A stretch of DNA of 64,000 bases from Paramecium tetraurelia. Lineage: Eukaryota > Ciliophora > Oligohymenophorea > Peniculida > Parameciidae. The stretch's first letter is position 1, and the number at the start of each line of letters is the position of its first letter. The stretch lies in contig NW_001799233.1 of assembly GCF_000165425.1 (NCBI RefSeq), positions 437,256-501,255 on the forward strand. The letters run 5' to 3'. The notes under the pieces are model-generated. The model made no database searches, was not told where the DNA came from, and saw only the letters and a list, made by a program, of their open reading frames with translations. This document shows, piece after piece, positions 13,201 through 26,791 of this stretch. Made by a program: the position numbers and the translations under genes.

Positions 13201-16200
13201 CAAAATATAGATTTGAATAATTTGTTTAACGATTTGAAGAATTTAGTTTGTTATTTAGCAAAACTATTGGAGTACGATCACAATTACTTTTAGGAATTGA
13301 AGGTAAATCAAATTAAAAGATCATATATGGAAGAGAAGGAAGATTTGAAATACATGATAAATTTAAATATTTTTCAGAAGGCTAAAGTCGAGGAAGAGGA
13401 AGAAGAACAAGGAACTTTGCACAAAGAATAAGACCTTTCGTAGTCCTTCCCATTTTTGAAGAGATACACAAGTTTATTCAAATTAATCAAATACTTTACT
13501 ACAAAAACATGTAAATTTTAGAAGCAAAGCAAATTCTTTATCTTGATTAAAAAAGAAATATGTGGCATTTTCCAAACTCTTTTAGAATGGCGAGAAGATA
13601 TTCAAATTGGAAAAGCAATCAATTGGTTTCAGAAGAAGTAAAGTGATTACTCAAACATAGAGGATGAAGAAATAGCGAATGAAATTATGCCCAGTTTTAG
13701 TATTGAACCTGGCAAATACAATAAGGATGATGAAGAGGATAACATCCATCAAGAAGAAGAAATACAAGACTTTGATCACATTCTTGAAAGACCCTTTGTT
13801 GAAGTCCTGATTTTGGCATTCTATTTTGCCTAGGATCCCGATTTACAGAATTCAGTTGTCAATTTGCTTTACAAAAGATTTACATAAAGGAAGAAGCTGT
13901 TGTTAAATTTAAAAAAGGTGTCGCTTGTTTAGCCTGATAACAATTCCTATAAGCTCTTATCTACATTAGTGAATGATATTAAGAATCAGATCAGTTACAG
14001 TCAGTCTTGGTTATAAATAATAGAATCTAATGTGTATGATGAGAAGGCAGAAGAAGCCTTGAATTAGACTGTTGAAAAGTTTAATTCAATATTGAAGGAA
14101 TTTGAACAAAAGTGCGATGCTGAATAATTTAATATCAAATAGAAAATATTTAAACACTTGGGAGGACATAAGTTAATATTGAAGTTTTTAGAATCAGGGA
14201 TCAGAGTCATCTACTCCAAAATCAAGTACTTCCACATATCCGCAGAAGAGGAGAAGGAGTTGGCTAACTTTGCCATTACTCCCGGGTTGAATAGGATTAA
14301 AAATTTACCTCCCTTAAGTTTGGAATAGAAGAAGCCTGAACCTGCAGCTATTGAGAATTCAGATCAATATTCATACAGAAAATAATTCATTCAGTATGTT
14401 ATTAAGGTTTTTACAACTTCTCATTAAATTTTAAGTAAATTTGCAGAGGGGAATAAAAGTAATCAAAATTCAATTTACAAGATCTACGTAACATTGCTAG
14501 ATAAGCCTGTTAGAATTAATATTGGGTAGGTAGCTTTCCTCAAATCCCTTTATACTAATAATGTAGATTTGTGTTTAAAACCCTAAGATTAATGCTTTGA
14601 TTATGTTTAGCATTTAATAAATGATCATGGTCATCAATATGAATTCTTGGAAGTGATGCTTGTGTTTTTAAAGGCATCGAAGGAGACAGATTCATAAAAA
14701 ATATAAGTAGCCATAATGTCCAAGATTCTATCAAATTACAATTATTTTGATCCAACTAAATAAATCATCCCAAAAAGGGATTTGCCACTGTTTTATGAAG
14801 ACAAACGCCAAGAAGAAAGACAACTGATGTTTAGGAAGAAATTTATCTAATTGGTTAGCGGATGCATTGAAAGTGAAATAAGTGTTAACTTTATTGTTTA
14901 ACTCCAAGAGAATCTTTCAGTTAGATAATTGTTATAAATGCTATTGTATGACACGAAATCTCCAACTGGGTCTTTGGAAATGAAGGAACAAATATTTTCG
15001 ATATTGAAGATCTATTTTGAAAAAATAGACAAGGCCTTACATGAATTCTAAAGTTGCTGTGCTGAGTTTACTAAATTGTTACAAACTGTATCATAAAAGA
15101 TGCAATAGCCCAGGATTTCAAAGGAAGATCAGTCCTTCATCGCATTACAGATAGTTAAATTGGTTAATGTGTATTTTATGAACTTTCTTAAAGATATTGG
15201 AATGATTTCATTAAAAATGTTAGCCTAAGACTAAAGTATTCAAAAGGAGAAATTCATATTTTAATTTGCTTAGTAATTGGTTACTGCTTTGCCTAAATTT
15301 GATAAATTACCTGCATACAAGGCAGGATTCATGGAATTATCCAATAATTTTAGTCTGCATCTATCTGATGATTATTTCTCATAATTTGAGAATAATCATT
15401 AGGAAATTTAAATTAATAATAATCAACCAACATAGTTAATTTAATAATAAGATTCCGAATAATTTGATAAGTCATCTTCTTATGAATCTTGGAATGCGTT
15501 TGTCAAAAAAATATTAAAAAGTTCATCAATCAAGAAAGCAGTATTGAGTGAAAGAATGAAATTCAAAGAGGTCATCTTAAATGTTTAAGACATATTTGAA
15601 AAGCCTAAGGAGACTATGGATATTAGACTTAAGGATCTCATCATATCAAGGGATGACATAATTGTTAAGCTGTTAAATTACATAGAACATTGGAAAGTCA
15701 GGAATGCCAGCAGACACACTGTAATTTTCATAATAAAATCGATAAGAGCATTGTTGTAGATAAAGAATGAGAAATAACTAATAAAGATGTAAATTCATTT
15801 GGATTCACTTAAAGCAACGCAAATAGCTTTAAGACTCTATTGGAGTGATAAGGTAACTGAGGATCTATATATTTATCAATTAATCAAGTGGATTATTTCT
15901 TTGTTAGAAGGTGGGAACAAAGTAATTTAGATGAGCATTTTAAATTTGATGAAAATGAACTCAGATAGCGAAGCCTTTTTCTTAAAGATATACACAATCC
16001 TAACAGAATATATGACTTCAATGAGAAAAATGAGAAAGAAGGACGATCAGAAGAAAATTAGAAAGAGGAAATTCATCGCAAAGACATTGTAGGTGATACA
16101 ATTGTTATGTGAGGGTCATAATAATGATCTTTAAAACTATCTTAGACAACAAGCTAATTCAAAAGTGTCATATGATATAGTGTCATTAATGGTTAAATTG

Positions 16201-18571
16201 GTTATTTCAAATAGAATATCTGATGCAACATATGAATCTCTAGTGTAGTGTTTAGACACTTTAACTGAAGTAGTTTAAGGTCCTTGCAAAGAAAATTAAG
16301 TTGTTATTGTAACTAGTAAATTTGTTTCTTGGAGTGTGGATTTGTTAAAGGAAGATCCCAAATTATTTGAATATAATAAGATAGATATTCAATAGGTTAA
16401 ATTAAAAAGATTGAAATTTAAGTGTACTAACACTTTGCTTAGTTTAATGGAGCTTTAGGAGGAAAATGATGAAATTATGAATCTTTTAATTCGAAGCATC
16501 CCGATCACTATTTTAGTTAATGAATTAGCTAAGTTTTATTTGTTATACACTTCATTCTATAAGAAAGAATATGTGGTTGAGTGTTTTAAAACATACCTGG
16601 ATGAGGGGGATGATTACGAATTGAAGAAAAAGAATGAATGTATTATCGAGTACGGATTCAACTTGTTCATCATAATCAATATTTTAATGTTGAAGAATAA
16701 AAAGTCTTAAGAGGCGGATCTGGAAGAAATTCGTAAATTAATTGACGAGTATTAATTTGTCAACAAAAAATCTAATTAGGGGTTAGAAGGACTATTAGAT
16801 CTTAAAATAAATATAGATCTGAATATCAAAATCAATCTGCCTTCTTTTGGTTAAGTGGAGGATGAGGAATCAAATGAATTGAAGAAGGCATAGGAGATGA
16901 AAAAGGCTTAAAAAGACGCATACAAGTTCTTCTCAGAAAATACAGTCTTTATAGAGATAGCAAGGGATGATTAACTCCATAGGATTTACTTCCCTTTATT
17001 GCCGTAATGTAAAATGTTATCCAAGGAATCCAGAAAGGATTTCTGTGAATAGGTTGATCATTCATCAATTCGAGACAAATTAGTGTATTTGATGACTTCT
17101 GCCGATCAGATGAGAAAAGTAATGGAACATGAGGAATTATTAAGAAATTTATTCAAGAGATTGAAAGTTGTAGAGCTGATTGCTACTCATAAATTATTAT
17201 GGGAATAATTAGCATTTGTTACAAATGTTATTATTAATTTAGTGATTTTATGCTCTTATGGTAATTATGCATATACAGATGAGCTTCCAACACCCTTCCC
17301 AGTGAGTTTTAATGGTATTAAATTTTCACTAGAATGGGTTCTGTAAAATCAGCTATACTATGATTCCACTCAACCTGATTCTGACTTGTTGTGGGATGCA
17401 AGATTAAATTAACCTCGTCTATTTTATGTATCTGACTTTACTTGGACTAACACTCTCATAGTAATTTTAGGATATCTCAATTTGGGATTCTCTTTGTTAG
17501 TCATTACGTTTTTTGCAATAAAGAAGGCTCCACTTTTGATTACTGACATGTGGGTTGAATTTCTTGGCAAACCTATGGGGTGCATAGAGAGAACTATCAT
17601 GAGTTTTGTTATGATAGTTAGATCATTTATTAATTGTTTAGTTGACTTTGATTTTGCTTACTTTTGTGGATATATGGCATGCATTGTTGTTGGATTAGTT
17701 ATCCATCCCTTTGCATTTGTATTGTTATTGGCTGACTTTCTGAGAATATCAACATTGAAAATTGTGATAAAAGCAATTTGGATCAGTAAAATTTAGATGG
17801 GGTTATCGTTTTTGGTGTTCTTGTTGGTTGAGTATTATTTTGCAGTTATTGGCTATTTATTCTTTTGGGATCAATATCAAAATCAATCCTGTTAAATTAT
17901 GTGGAGGTGTTTCTTGTAGACATTTGATTAAACATTCAAAAATGGAGGAGCCATCGGAGATTATTTAGCTGATACACAACTGTAAGATCCAACGGGATCT
18001 TAATTGCCTATTAATTATTCATTAACTCCATATCAATAGGATAGATTTATCTATAGATTTGTTTTTGATGTTCTCTTCAAATTTATCTTAGTGTTCTTGA
18101 TCATCAATATGGTTGCTGGTATTATCATTGATACTTTTGGTGCCTTGAAGGATGAGATGCTTGAAAAACAATCAAATCTAGAAGACTATTGCTTTATCTG
18201 TGGAATTCAGAGTGAGAAATTGGATAAGAGTACTCAATATGGGCATTATTCACACATCAAGAAGAATCATCATATGTGGAATTACGTTTACTATAAAGTT
18301 TACCTATTTTTCAAACCTAAAAATGATTTATCAGGAAATGAAACCTATGTCAAAAGACTTATGATTAATAATGAAATTGATTGGTTCCCAGTAAAAAAGG
18401 CAATTGGGTTTACAGACGAGGACGAGGAAGACGAAGAGTAAAATGAGGACAATCTGTAGATAATTGAAGAAACCTACCAAGAGGTATTTATTTCAGTAAT
18501 TATTTTACTAGGTCTAAGAACTTGAATAATTGGCTCTATCCACAAATCAGAAATTAAAAATATTCATTTGA
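10231..18571 (+). CDS. IP3R: inositol 1,4,5-trisphosphate receptor-type Ca2+ release channel
   Basis: A complete 2738-residue channel. Four introns lie in the first quarter (10375-10397, 10522-10544, 10735-10759, 12058-12082) and one near the end (18484-18511); the spliced length is exactly 2739 codons. The N-terminus is the suppressor/MIR region (GSVIYLSTESNLNSFMFSDG, later GGELKWDQTYRLKNIITGCY). A long helical-repeat middle typical of the family follows. The channel part begins near residue 2290, with hydrophobic segments, a pore loop near 2539 (GGAIGDYL) and the last helix plus linker (NMVAGIIIDTFGALKDE). The family's C-terminal signature follows: CFICG near 2621, then HIKKNHHMWNYVYY. By family knowledge it releases Ca2+ from internal stores; Paramecium is known to have a diversified set of such channels. 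The filter differs from the vertebrate GGGVGD. Confidence 0.96.
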
Positions 18572-18686
18572 AATAATCAGATTATAAGTATTTGATTTTT
18601 CTATTTCCAATCTAAATATATATTCTATATAATAAAAATTCACTTGGAAAAGGTATTCGGTTCATTTATTTTATATTGTTTTTTTA

Positions 18687-19968
18687 ATGACTGATATTGA
18701 AGATTTTTCTGACAATAGAGTTTCATCTTATCAGCGATTGTAACCAGAGAGATAGAAAAACACACTGCCTAGGTGGAGAATGTGGCTACATCAAATGGAT
18801 ATATTTTCAGTTATCCCTACTCCTAAAACATATCCTGTGAGTACTAGAAGAAGTATAATTGGAACTTGCCTATTTATCTTTGTATTTGCTACTTACGTGA
18901 TATCTAGCTTTGTGTGTAAATATTTAATCAATTTAGTTTTCGTAATTGACAATGTGCCAAGATTGAATGAATTTTCGTAATTGGATGATTCTGTCTCCTT
19001 AACTGTCGGCCCTGAAATCGCCATGCAATTTCTGTACGGCAAGGATGTCTTGAATGAGTCCATCACTAATACTAGCATATTTAGCATCACAATGCAGCAG
19101 GTTATTAAATATTTGGATCCAGCAAAATAAGATAATTCTTCAACCTAAATACCTCTAAAGATTTGTTACAGCAACGATATTGATTGGATGCCTTAGAATG
19201 CTTCCAAATAAGCCTTTCTGTGTCCTCAAGTTCAACTTAATTTATCGGGTCAATTATATAGATCAGAAGAATTCATCTATCCAAGAATACAGATAGATTA
19301 CTGTCCATATAAGCATCCGGAGAAGAAGTTGCAATGCGAAACTGAATAATAGATTAGAAAAGTAGAACTAACAGTTAATTAACATAGGTTGTTGCGGGAG
19401 GAAGATTGTTCCTCTATATCAAGAATCAAGCACCAGAAGTCAATTTTGTAGGGAAGAAGACTGAAGGCTTAAAATATCAGGTTTTTCAATACTTTTTAGT
19501 GCCTGGACTCTACAATAGAGCTGAGATTGTTTTATAGAAACAACTAGTATCAAGGACTGGCGATTACTTGACTTAATTTTCAACTAAGCATGATGATTAT
19601 CTCTTAGTTAATAGATAATATTTGTATGTTACTAATGTAACCTAAAATGATGATGGTCGGGCAGACACTGACAGCTTATCGATTTATAAAGGGTATTAGA
19701 TATTTTTACGATTGGATCAAGAAGTGAGAATTATATAGGTTGTCAAAGATACTATTATTGATGTAATTGCCTAATGGGGAGCATTTTATGGAGTTTTAGT
19801 TGGTGCTTTTGCACTTTACTTCCTAAAATATAATTAAAACCAATTTTATAAAAAGAATAAATAATGGTAATTAATTTATCTAGTCCTAGGGCTAATTTTG
19901 ACTAAAATGAAGCCTTGTTTGAAAGTAAGCAATTAAATGAAACAGAAGGAAAATCCCCCATAGATTGA
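18687..19968 (+). CDS. two-TM ciliate membrane protein, unknown function
   Basis: 410 residues from ATG 18687 to TGA 19966-19968, with introns 19362-19387 (26 nt) and 19867-19889 (23 nt). One hydrophobic helix lies near residues 60-85 (IIGTCLFIFVFATYVISSFV) and a second near the C-terminus (WGAFYGVLVGAFALYFL), leaving about 260 residues, probably lumenal or extracellular, between them with scattered Cys. This layout matches the proteins at 39976-41541 and 53907-55328, with a short N-terminal cytosolic part, TM, a large loop, TM and a cytosolic tail, so it may be a distant member of the same family. It starts about 115 bp after the IP3-receptor gene and is convergent with the E2 gene, 94 bp away. 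Confidence 0.75.
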
Positions 19969-20062
19969 CAAAATTGCAAATCTGATTTTTTTATTTATTA
20001 AAATGAACACATTAAGGTTCAGAGAATTAATTAATTTATACATTATCTGTAATAATAAGTAT

Positions 20063-20794
20063 TCATATTCTTTTGAGCCACTTCTTCTAATCGTTTTCTT
20101 TTTTCTGTTAGGTTTAAGTTACTTTATTTTTTTTATCAGCTTCATCAATAACGATCTGAAAATTCTAGATAGATAATATACTTGATTATTTCCTTTTAAA
20201 ATGTTTGCCTCCTACTTCAATGCATATATATTTGTTAGTAATTTGGCTCTTTTGAAATATTCGTCATAGTTTTCCATAAATAGTTTTCCGGCTTCTTCAT
20301 TTAAGGAACTTTCTGGAAAGGGAACAATTAACAAACACTTAATAACTTCAAAGATGTTTTTTAATGACCATTAAAGAGGATTCCAATCTTTCTTCAAAGT
20401 ATTGACACATATCTCTCCCTTTTCTGACACATTGGGATGGAAGATTTTGGTGTTAAATAAGCCTAACTTAAATAGATGGTCTACCTTTGGGTGCCATTTA
20501 GGGGAATTGGGGTGGCAAAATCAATTTGCATCTAAAAACACCTCCTTGGAATGGAGTGTCAACTAAAATTAAGATGATGTATTTACCTGGACCATCAATA
20601 TCTGCTTAAATATCAAAAACATCTTATTCATTGAAAATTACATGGACTCCTGAGGGGGGAATAAGAAATAAATTTACCATCAATTGGTTATTTGATGATC
20701 ATTTGCAATTGCTTAGCAATGACTGGAGCTAATTGAGGATTAATTTATGGCTCTTGATTCTACATTGTTTATAGGGATGAAATAGGCTTACCAT
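20063..20794 (-). CDS. UBE2S: ubiquitin-conjugating enzyme E2, UBE2S-like
   Basis: 199 residues with five introns of 22-32 nt. The first intron directly follows the start ATG at 20794-20792, so exon 1 codes only for methionine. The UBC fold is clear: [18 protein letters not shown], then [10 protein letters not shown], the HPN motif, and the catalytic cysteine near residue 94 in [12 protein letters not shown]. The downstream ALNEEAG-like helix ([18 protein letters not shown]) followed by a Lys-rich tail ending KKWLKRI is characteristic of UBE2S, the E2 that builds Lys11-linked chains with the anaphase-promoting complex. That function is known for animal UBE2S; here it is inference. The gene lies 185 bp upstream of the kinase stop on the same strand. 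Confidence 0.92.
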
Positions 20795-20979
20795 TTTCAC
20801 TAGTGGCTTGGTTGACTTTATGAAAAATTTATTTAAATTATTTATGCTTAATCGTTAACAAAAGAGTTTTTAAGTATATATGAAATTCGTATTAATATCG
20901 TTTTTCATTATTTTTAAGATATTCCCAATAATCTTGTTAGATAGTTAATATTGGTATTGAATTTAAATGATTTATATAC

Positions 20980-22426
20980 TCATAGTTGTTACAGATTGAA
21001 GATCGATTTTCGAATGGCTTTTCCTTTGTGTTAGAGAGGTGTAACAGGAGTGATAGGAGAATTTGGAGTATTATCATCAGTACGAGTCAAACTATGGGGA
21101 CTGAGGTTGTTGAATGAATTTTTGGGACTTAAGAAATTAGAAGTGGGAATAGGAGAACCATCAAGATGTGGTAATCTCTTTACATTGCTCTGTCTTCGAA
21201 TTTTAAATTGGCATGTCTTGGCTAGCTTTTCCTATACAAACCATTGATGATTGAGTGCATCTGAAGCACTCAACCTTTTGACAGGATTCTTGTTCATGAG
21301 TCCGAGCAAGAGACTCATGCCATGCTCACTTAATTTGCAATCTTCGAATTTAACTTTTGCATAGTAATTCCTCATTACTACATCATCATAGTCTTTGCCT
21401 TCGAAGGGCGACTTGCCAGCGATAAGAATGAACATCAAAATTCCTATGCTGTATACGTCTACTTTGTAATCATAGATTTTATCCTACAATAATTCTGGAG
21501 CGACATAACCTGGAGTGCCGCATCTTGTAAATAAGTATTTGCCACTTGGATTGTAATGATCAGCCAATCCAAAATCGCAGATGCAGATGTCTTCTATGTC
21601 GTCTTTTTTTCTTAACATGATATTTTCAGGCTTAATATCTCGGTGTAATATTCCTTATTCGTGAATAAATTGGCAAGTTTTTAATAATTTGTAAATTAAT
21701 TTCGAACATTTTTCTTCGGAAAAGGGTGGAGACTTCTTCATGTACTTGTGCAGCTCTCCGCCCTTCAAATACTCAAGAACTAAGTACAAGTATTCTTCTC
21801 CTTCGAAGACTTCGTACATTTTTATTACTGACTCATTTTAAAGTTTTCTCATGATAGAAGTTTCTTTAATAATCGATAATTTATCGACCTCTTCCTTTAG
21901 ATCGGATTTCCTGAAGCATTTGATAGCGTACTCGTGTCCATCAGTCTTACACACAGCCTTGAAAACCTGAGAATGAAATAATGAAGTACTTCAGCGAAAT
22001 TCCCCTGACCAATTTTTTTAAGTAATGAGTATCTTTGAGAGAAGCCTCTCTAAATGCAATACTTTTTGAGGTAGTTGTACCAGGGTTCAACATCACCGTA
22101 CATTTCAAAGCTTTGCTTGTTCTTTAGAAATCTAATCCCTTGGCCAGCTACTGGGCTTTTGATTAGCTCCATGGTAACGTTGATCAAATTCATCCACTTG
22201 CGTACTTCCTAAAATGGTGTTACTCTTTCGATAATACTTATTCCTTAAAAAGTAGCAGATAATGGGACATAATCCCAACTTTACGTTTCACGAGTTCTCG
22301 TTCCTCGTGAATCAACATGTTGTCTTGCAATTCGGTTTGGATGACTTTGGCAGGGAACTGAGTTTAGGTCCAGAAGGACTTTTCCTCAGAGTCATCAAAG
22401 AAGGAATCTTTAATAGTGTAGTCCAT
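20980..22426 (-). CDS. PH-domain Ser/Thr protein kinase (CAMK-like), intact active site
   Basis: 464 residues with two introns (29 and 23 nt). Start ATG 22426-22424, stop TGA at 20980. Residues about 40-110 form a PH-like domain ([20 protein letters not shown] .. [20 protein letters not shown]). The kinase follows from about 125: glycine loop [16 protein letters not shown] lysine, HRDIKPEN near residue 243, DFGLAD near 265 and GTPGYVAPE in the activation segment. A Ser/Thr/Pro-rich tail follows the catalytic domain. All catalytic residues are present. Three other genes in the window (34016, 52026, 62622) share the PH-kinase layout and the same linker (E.W...LKKY...). The gene is divergent from the ULK-like kinase, with 48 bp between start codons. 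Confidence 0.92.
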
Positions 22427-22474
22427 AAATGTATAAATAATCGATATAACAATCTAATTAAAATTATATCAGAC

Positions 22475-24259
22475 ATGAAATTCGCTTAAGTTACTGCAAA
22501 TTCTTTTTAGTCGAGTAAAATAGTGAAGTTCGAACATTATAGTTACAGTGTCAATGATCAGATCGGATCAGGCTTCAGTAGTCAAGTGTTCAAAGGCAGA
22601 AATGAGAATACAAATGAGACCGTTGCGATTAAAGTATAAATATTATTTGAACTATCAGATTATTGATAGAAGTAAAATAACAAATGAGGTCGAGGAGTTC
22701 CTCTTGAATCAAGAAATCAAAGCCTTGTCATTGATGAATTCAGAAAATGTAATTAAAATGTACGATTACTATCACAAACCACAATGCACTTATATCATAA
22801 CTGAGTATTGCAATTAAGGTACGCAATGAATCCATGATGGTAGGCAATGTGGGAGAACTAATTAAACGAAAGCAGAGAATCGACGAAATAGAGGCAATTA
22901 AAATAATGAAGCACATCGTCAATGGATTTAAGGAGTAGGTTGCTAAAGGAGTAATTCACAGAGATCTAAAACCAATAAATATTTTAATACGAAACGGAAT
23001 TCCCAAAATAGCAGATTACGGATTTTCGAAGATGATGAATGCACCTCCAGAAACAATCTACTACAATGTAGGTACAGCATTATACATGTCTCCACAAACT
23101 ATGATTAAAAATATTTATTCTGAAAAAACTGACATCTGGAGTTTGGGAGTCATATTCTATGAGATGTTGTATGGATAAGTGCCATTTTCAGCTTAGAGTG
23201 AAAAAGACCTAGCTTAAGTGATATTAAAAACATAGCCTTAATTTCCTCCAAATATTCCAGTATCAAAAGAAACGATAGAATTCATTTTAAAGTGCCTCTC
23301 AATTGATGAATCTAAAAGGTTCTCAAGCAGTGATTTGGAACACCATCCCATCTTCTACCGCAGACACACTATGACTGCCCCTCGACCCATAGCTGATAGA
23401 AATCCTTCTGTTAAAAACCGAGAACATTATTCTCCTCAAAGAACCACAGAATACAATCACAATCGCATTAATTTTATAGCCTAAACTGCCATGCCTCAAT
23501 CTGCATTAAAAAGCAGAGAGAGTGTGAGACACTTGACTTAGAATGATGAAGTCATACAAGCATAATTCTAATTCATTGAATTGATGTTTAGAATATTAAG
23601 AATACTTGATAAATAAGTAGTACTCAATTAGGAGTTGTAGATCAAATTAAAGTTCTTGATTATCAAAAACATGTTCTTTAAAACCATTTTATTGAGAGAA
23701 GTTGTTGAAAAAAAGAAGAATGTTCTGCAGTTATATGAATTCGATATTTACATTGAGACAGTTGGAAAATACTAGACCCAAGTTCATGAACTCTATCAAA
23801 TTGCCAAAGAGTATCACGATAAATAAGTAACACTCCTTATTATCTTAGTATTAAATGATCGAAAGTAATCACACACTCAAGCAATCTGTGTTGAGGGATC
23901 GGAGTTTTCAAAAAATATACGAAAACTACAAGTCAGTAACTGAGAGCTATGAATTTTATTTACTTTTCAGTACTTTACTCTAGAGATGCATAAGGGATTT
24001 ATACAACAAATGCAATTCTAGATTGGCTGGAGCGAATGATTCACAATAATTGCAATTGCAAGATGAGACCATGGTTTATGTATTGGAATAGTTGACATTC
24101 TACTACAGTCTGTTAAGGTTGATAATAGAGAATAATAACAACATTTAAATATTTACTAAAAAGGCCTAGATCAGTAGAATTCTGTAGGCCTCTCCAGAAC
24201 AAATTACTAAAAGCAACTTGATGAGCATTAGACAATCGATACAGGAAATGAAAATATGA
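22475..24259 (+). CDS. ULK/Atg1-like Ser/Thr kinase
   Basis: 570 residues from ATG 22475 to TGA 24257-24259, with introns 22634-22658, 22819-22843 and 23827-23848. An N-terminal kinase domain has glycine loop IGSGFSSQVFKG, a VAIK lysine and catalytic loop HRDLKPINIL. The magnesium loop is ADYGFSK, so DYG replaces DFG, and GTALYMSPQ stands where APE is usual. The order of motifs and the short kinase domain resemble ULK1/Atg1-type kinases, which start autophagy; the family call is moderately sure and the function is inference. The long C-terminal half (about 300 residues) is helical, in keeping with a ULK-type early autophagy targeting region, but I cannot confirm that. HRD, the Lys and the metal-binding Asp are present, so activity is expected. 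Confidence 0.85.
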
Positions 24260-24301
24260 AAAGAATAACTATTTATAAATAAATTATATAAAAGATTTAA
24301 A

Positions 24302-25191
24302 ATGATTAGTGGAGCATTGAGAAGGTCATTTATTGGCAAGGCTCACTTTGGTCTAGTCTCAGAATACAATAGCAGAGTCAACTAAAAGTTATACAAAGGA
24401 GTTTAAGTCTCTGAAGCACCACAATTTTTCACAACTTCAGCTAGACCAGGCAATTTCGGCGATCATATTGATTTCAAAGTACAAATGGACAATTGGTTTG
24501 ATGAAAACAGGTAATGAGTGCTTAACGAATTGATCATAGAGTGCATAACGAACATGAGACCGAGATTAAAAGAACATAAATATATGCATTAAATGCCGTC
24601 TATTATGGTGGATTGCTCTCCTTTGCAAGACTATTTGCAGTGGGGATAATAGGAAGATTGGATGGATGGAAGAGATATGACAGAGACACTTATCTCGAAA
24701 TGGAGTAATAATTGAGCATCTAATTTGTTTAGTATTGGAGATTTACCCCCTGGAGAAGTCATGCAGATTGTATGGAATGGTACACCAGTATTCATTAGAA
24801 GATTGACATAATAAGAAATTAAAGATGAAGACAATTTGCCAAAAGAGACTATTTTGGATCCTAGGTAATTTAGATTTCTAGCTTCATAGCTCTGAGGTTG
24901 TCCTTACCAATTGTGGTAATACTAAGGTATTGGTTGTCAGTGCCTTGTGTACTCATTTAGGATGCATACCAATCCCATATTTAGGTGCCTATAATGTATT
25001 CAGCAAATGATTATGATAGGGTTGGGTTTGTATTTGCCATGGTTCAGTGTATGATAAATATGCAAGAGTGAGACAAGGACCAGCCTTGTAAGAATTTGCC
25101 ATTCATCAATAACTCCATCTATGATGATGTGATCGTCTGTATAGAGGAAATGAAGTTCCCAAGAGAACCAAGTTAGAGATATTGGACTTGA
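24302..25191 (+). CDS. UQCRFS1: Rieske iron-sulphur subunit of the mitochondrial bc1 complex, with a 1-nt frame slip
   Basis: About 260 residues from ATG 24302, with introns of 29, 28, 25 and 24 nt. The N-terminus (MISGALRRSFIGKA) is basic and suits a mitochondrial targeting sequence. A single membrane helix (YALNAVYYGGLLSFARLFAVG) is followed by the soluble domain with GEVMQIVWNGTPVFIRR. Both 2Fe-2S motifs are intact: CTHLGC and CICHGS, each giving one Cys and one His ligand. After VRQGPAL near 25090 the reading must shift by one base to give NLPFINNSIYDDVIV, which matches the usual Rieske tail; without the shift the frame ends soon in a different peptide. The total spliced length is one base over a multiple of three. 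It may be a sequence error or a real mutation. It acts in electron transfer from ubiquinol to cytochrome c1. Confidence 0.93.
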
Positions 25192-25266
25192 ATAGCAGTA
25201 ATGTTTTTATCTATTATATAACATAAGTTATTTATAACAATATGCTTTTATTTATGTATATAATAA

Positions 25267-26623
<1,357 letters not shown>

Positions 26624-26791
26624 TACAAAATATTTAAATTAATCCTTATCTGAAATATATATTTAATATTTTCCACCCAAATATATCATCATCATTATAA
26701 TTTACTAAAATAATCTCATCGTAGTTGAAATCTACTCGATGATTATATTCTATTCCCTATTATGCCTTACTTTTATTATTATTAATACGAA

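Noticed and set aside
22262-22489. 75-codon + strand frame across the divergent kinase starts
   Set aside because: Antisense to the PH domain of the minus-strand kinase; only its last codons coincide with the start of the ULK-like gene.
25090-25147. A 57-nt intron (GTAAGA..TATAG) in the Rieske gene to explain the frame slip
   Set aside because: Far longer than the other introns, and it would remove the conserved tail NLPFINNSIYDD.
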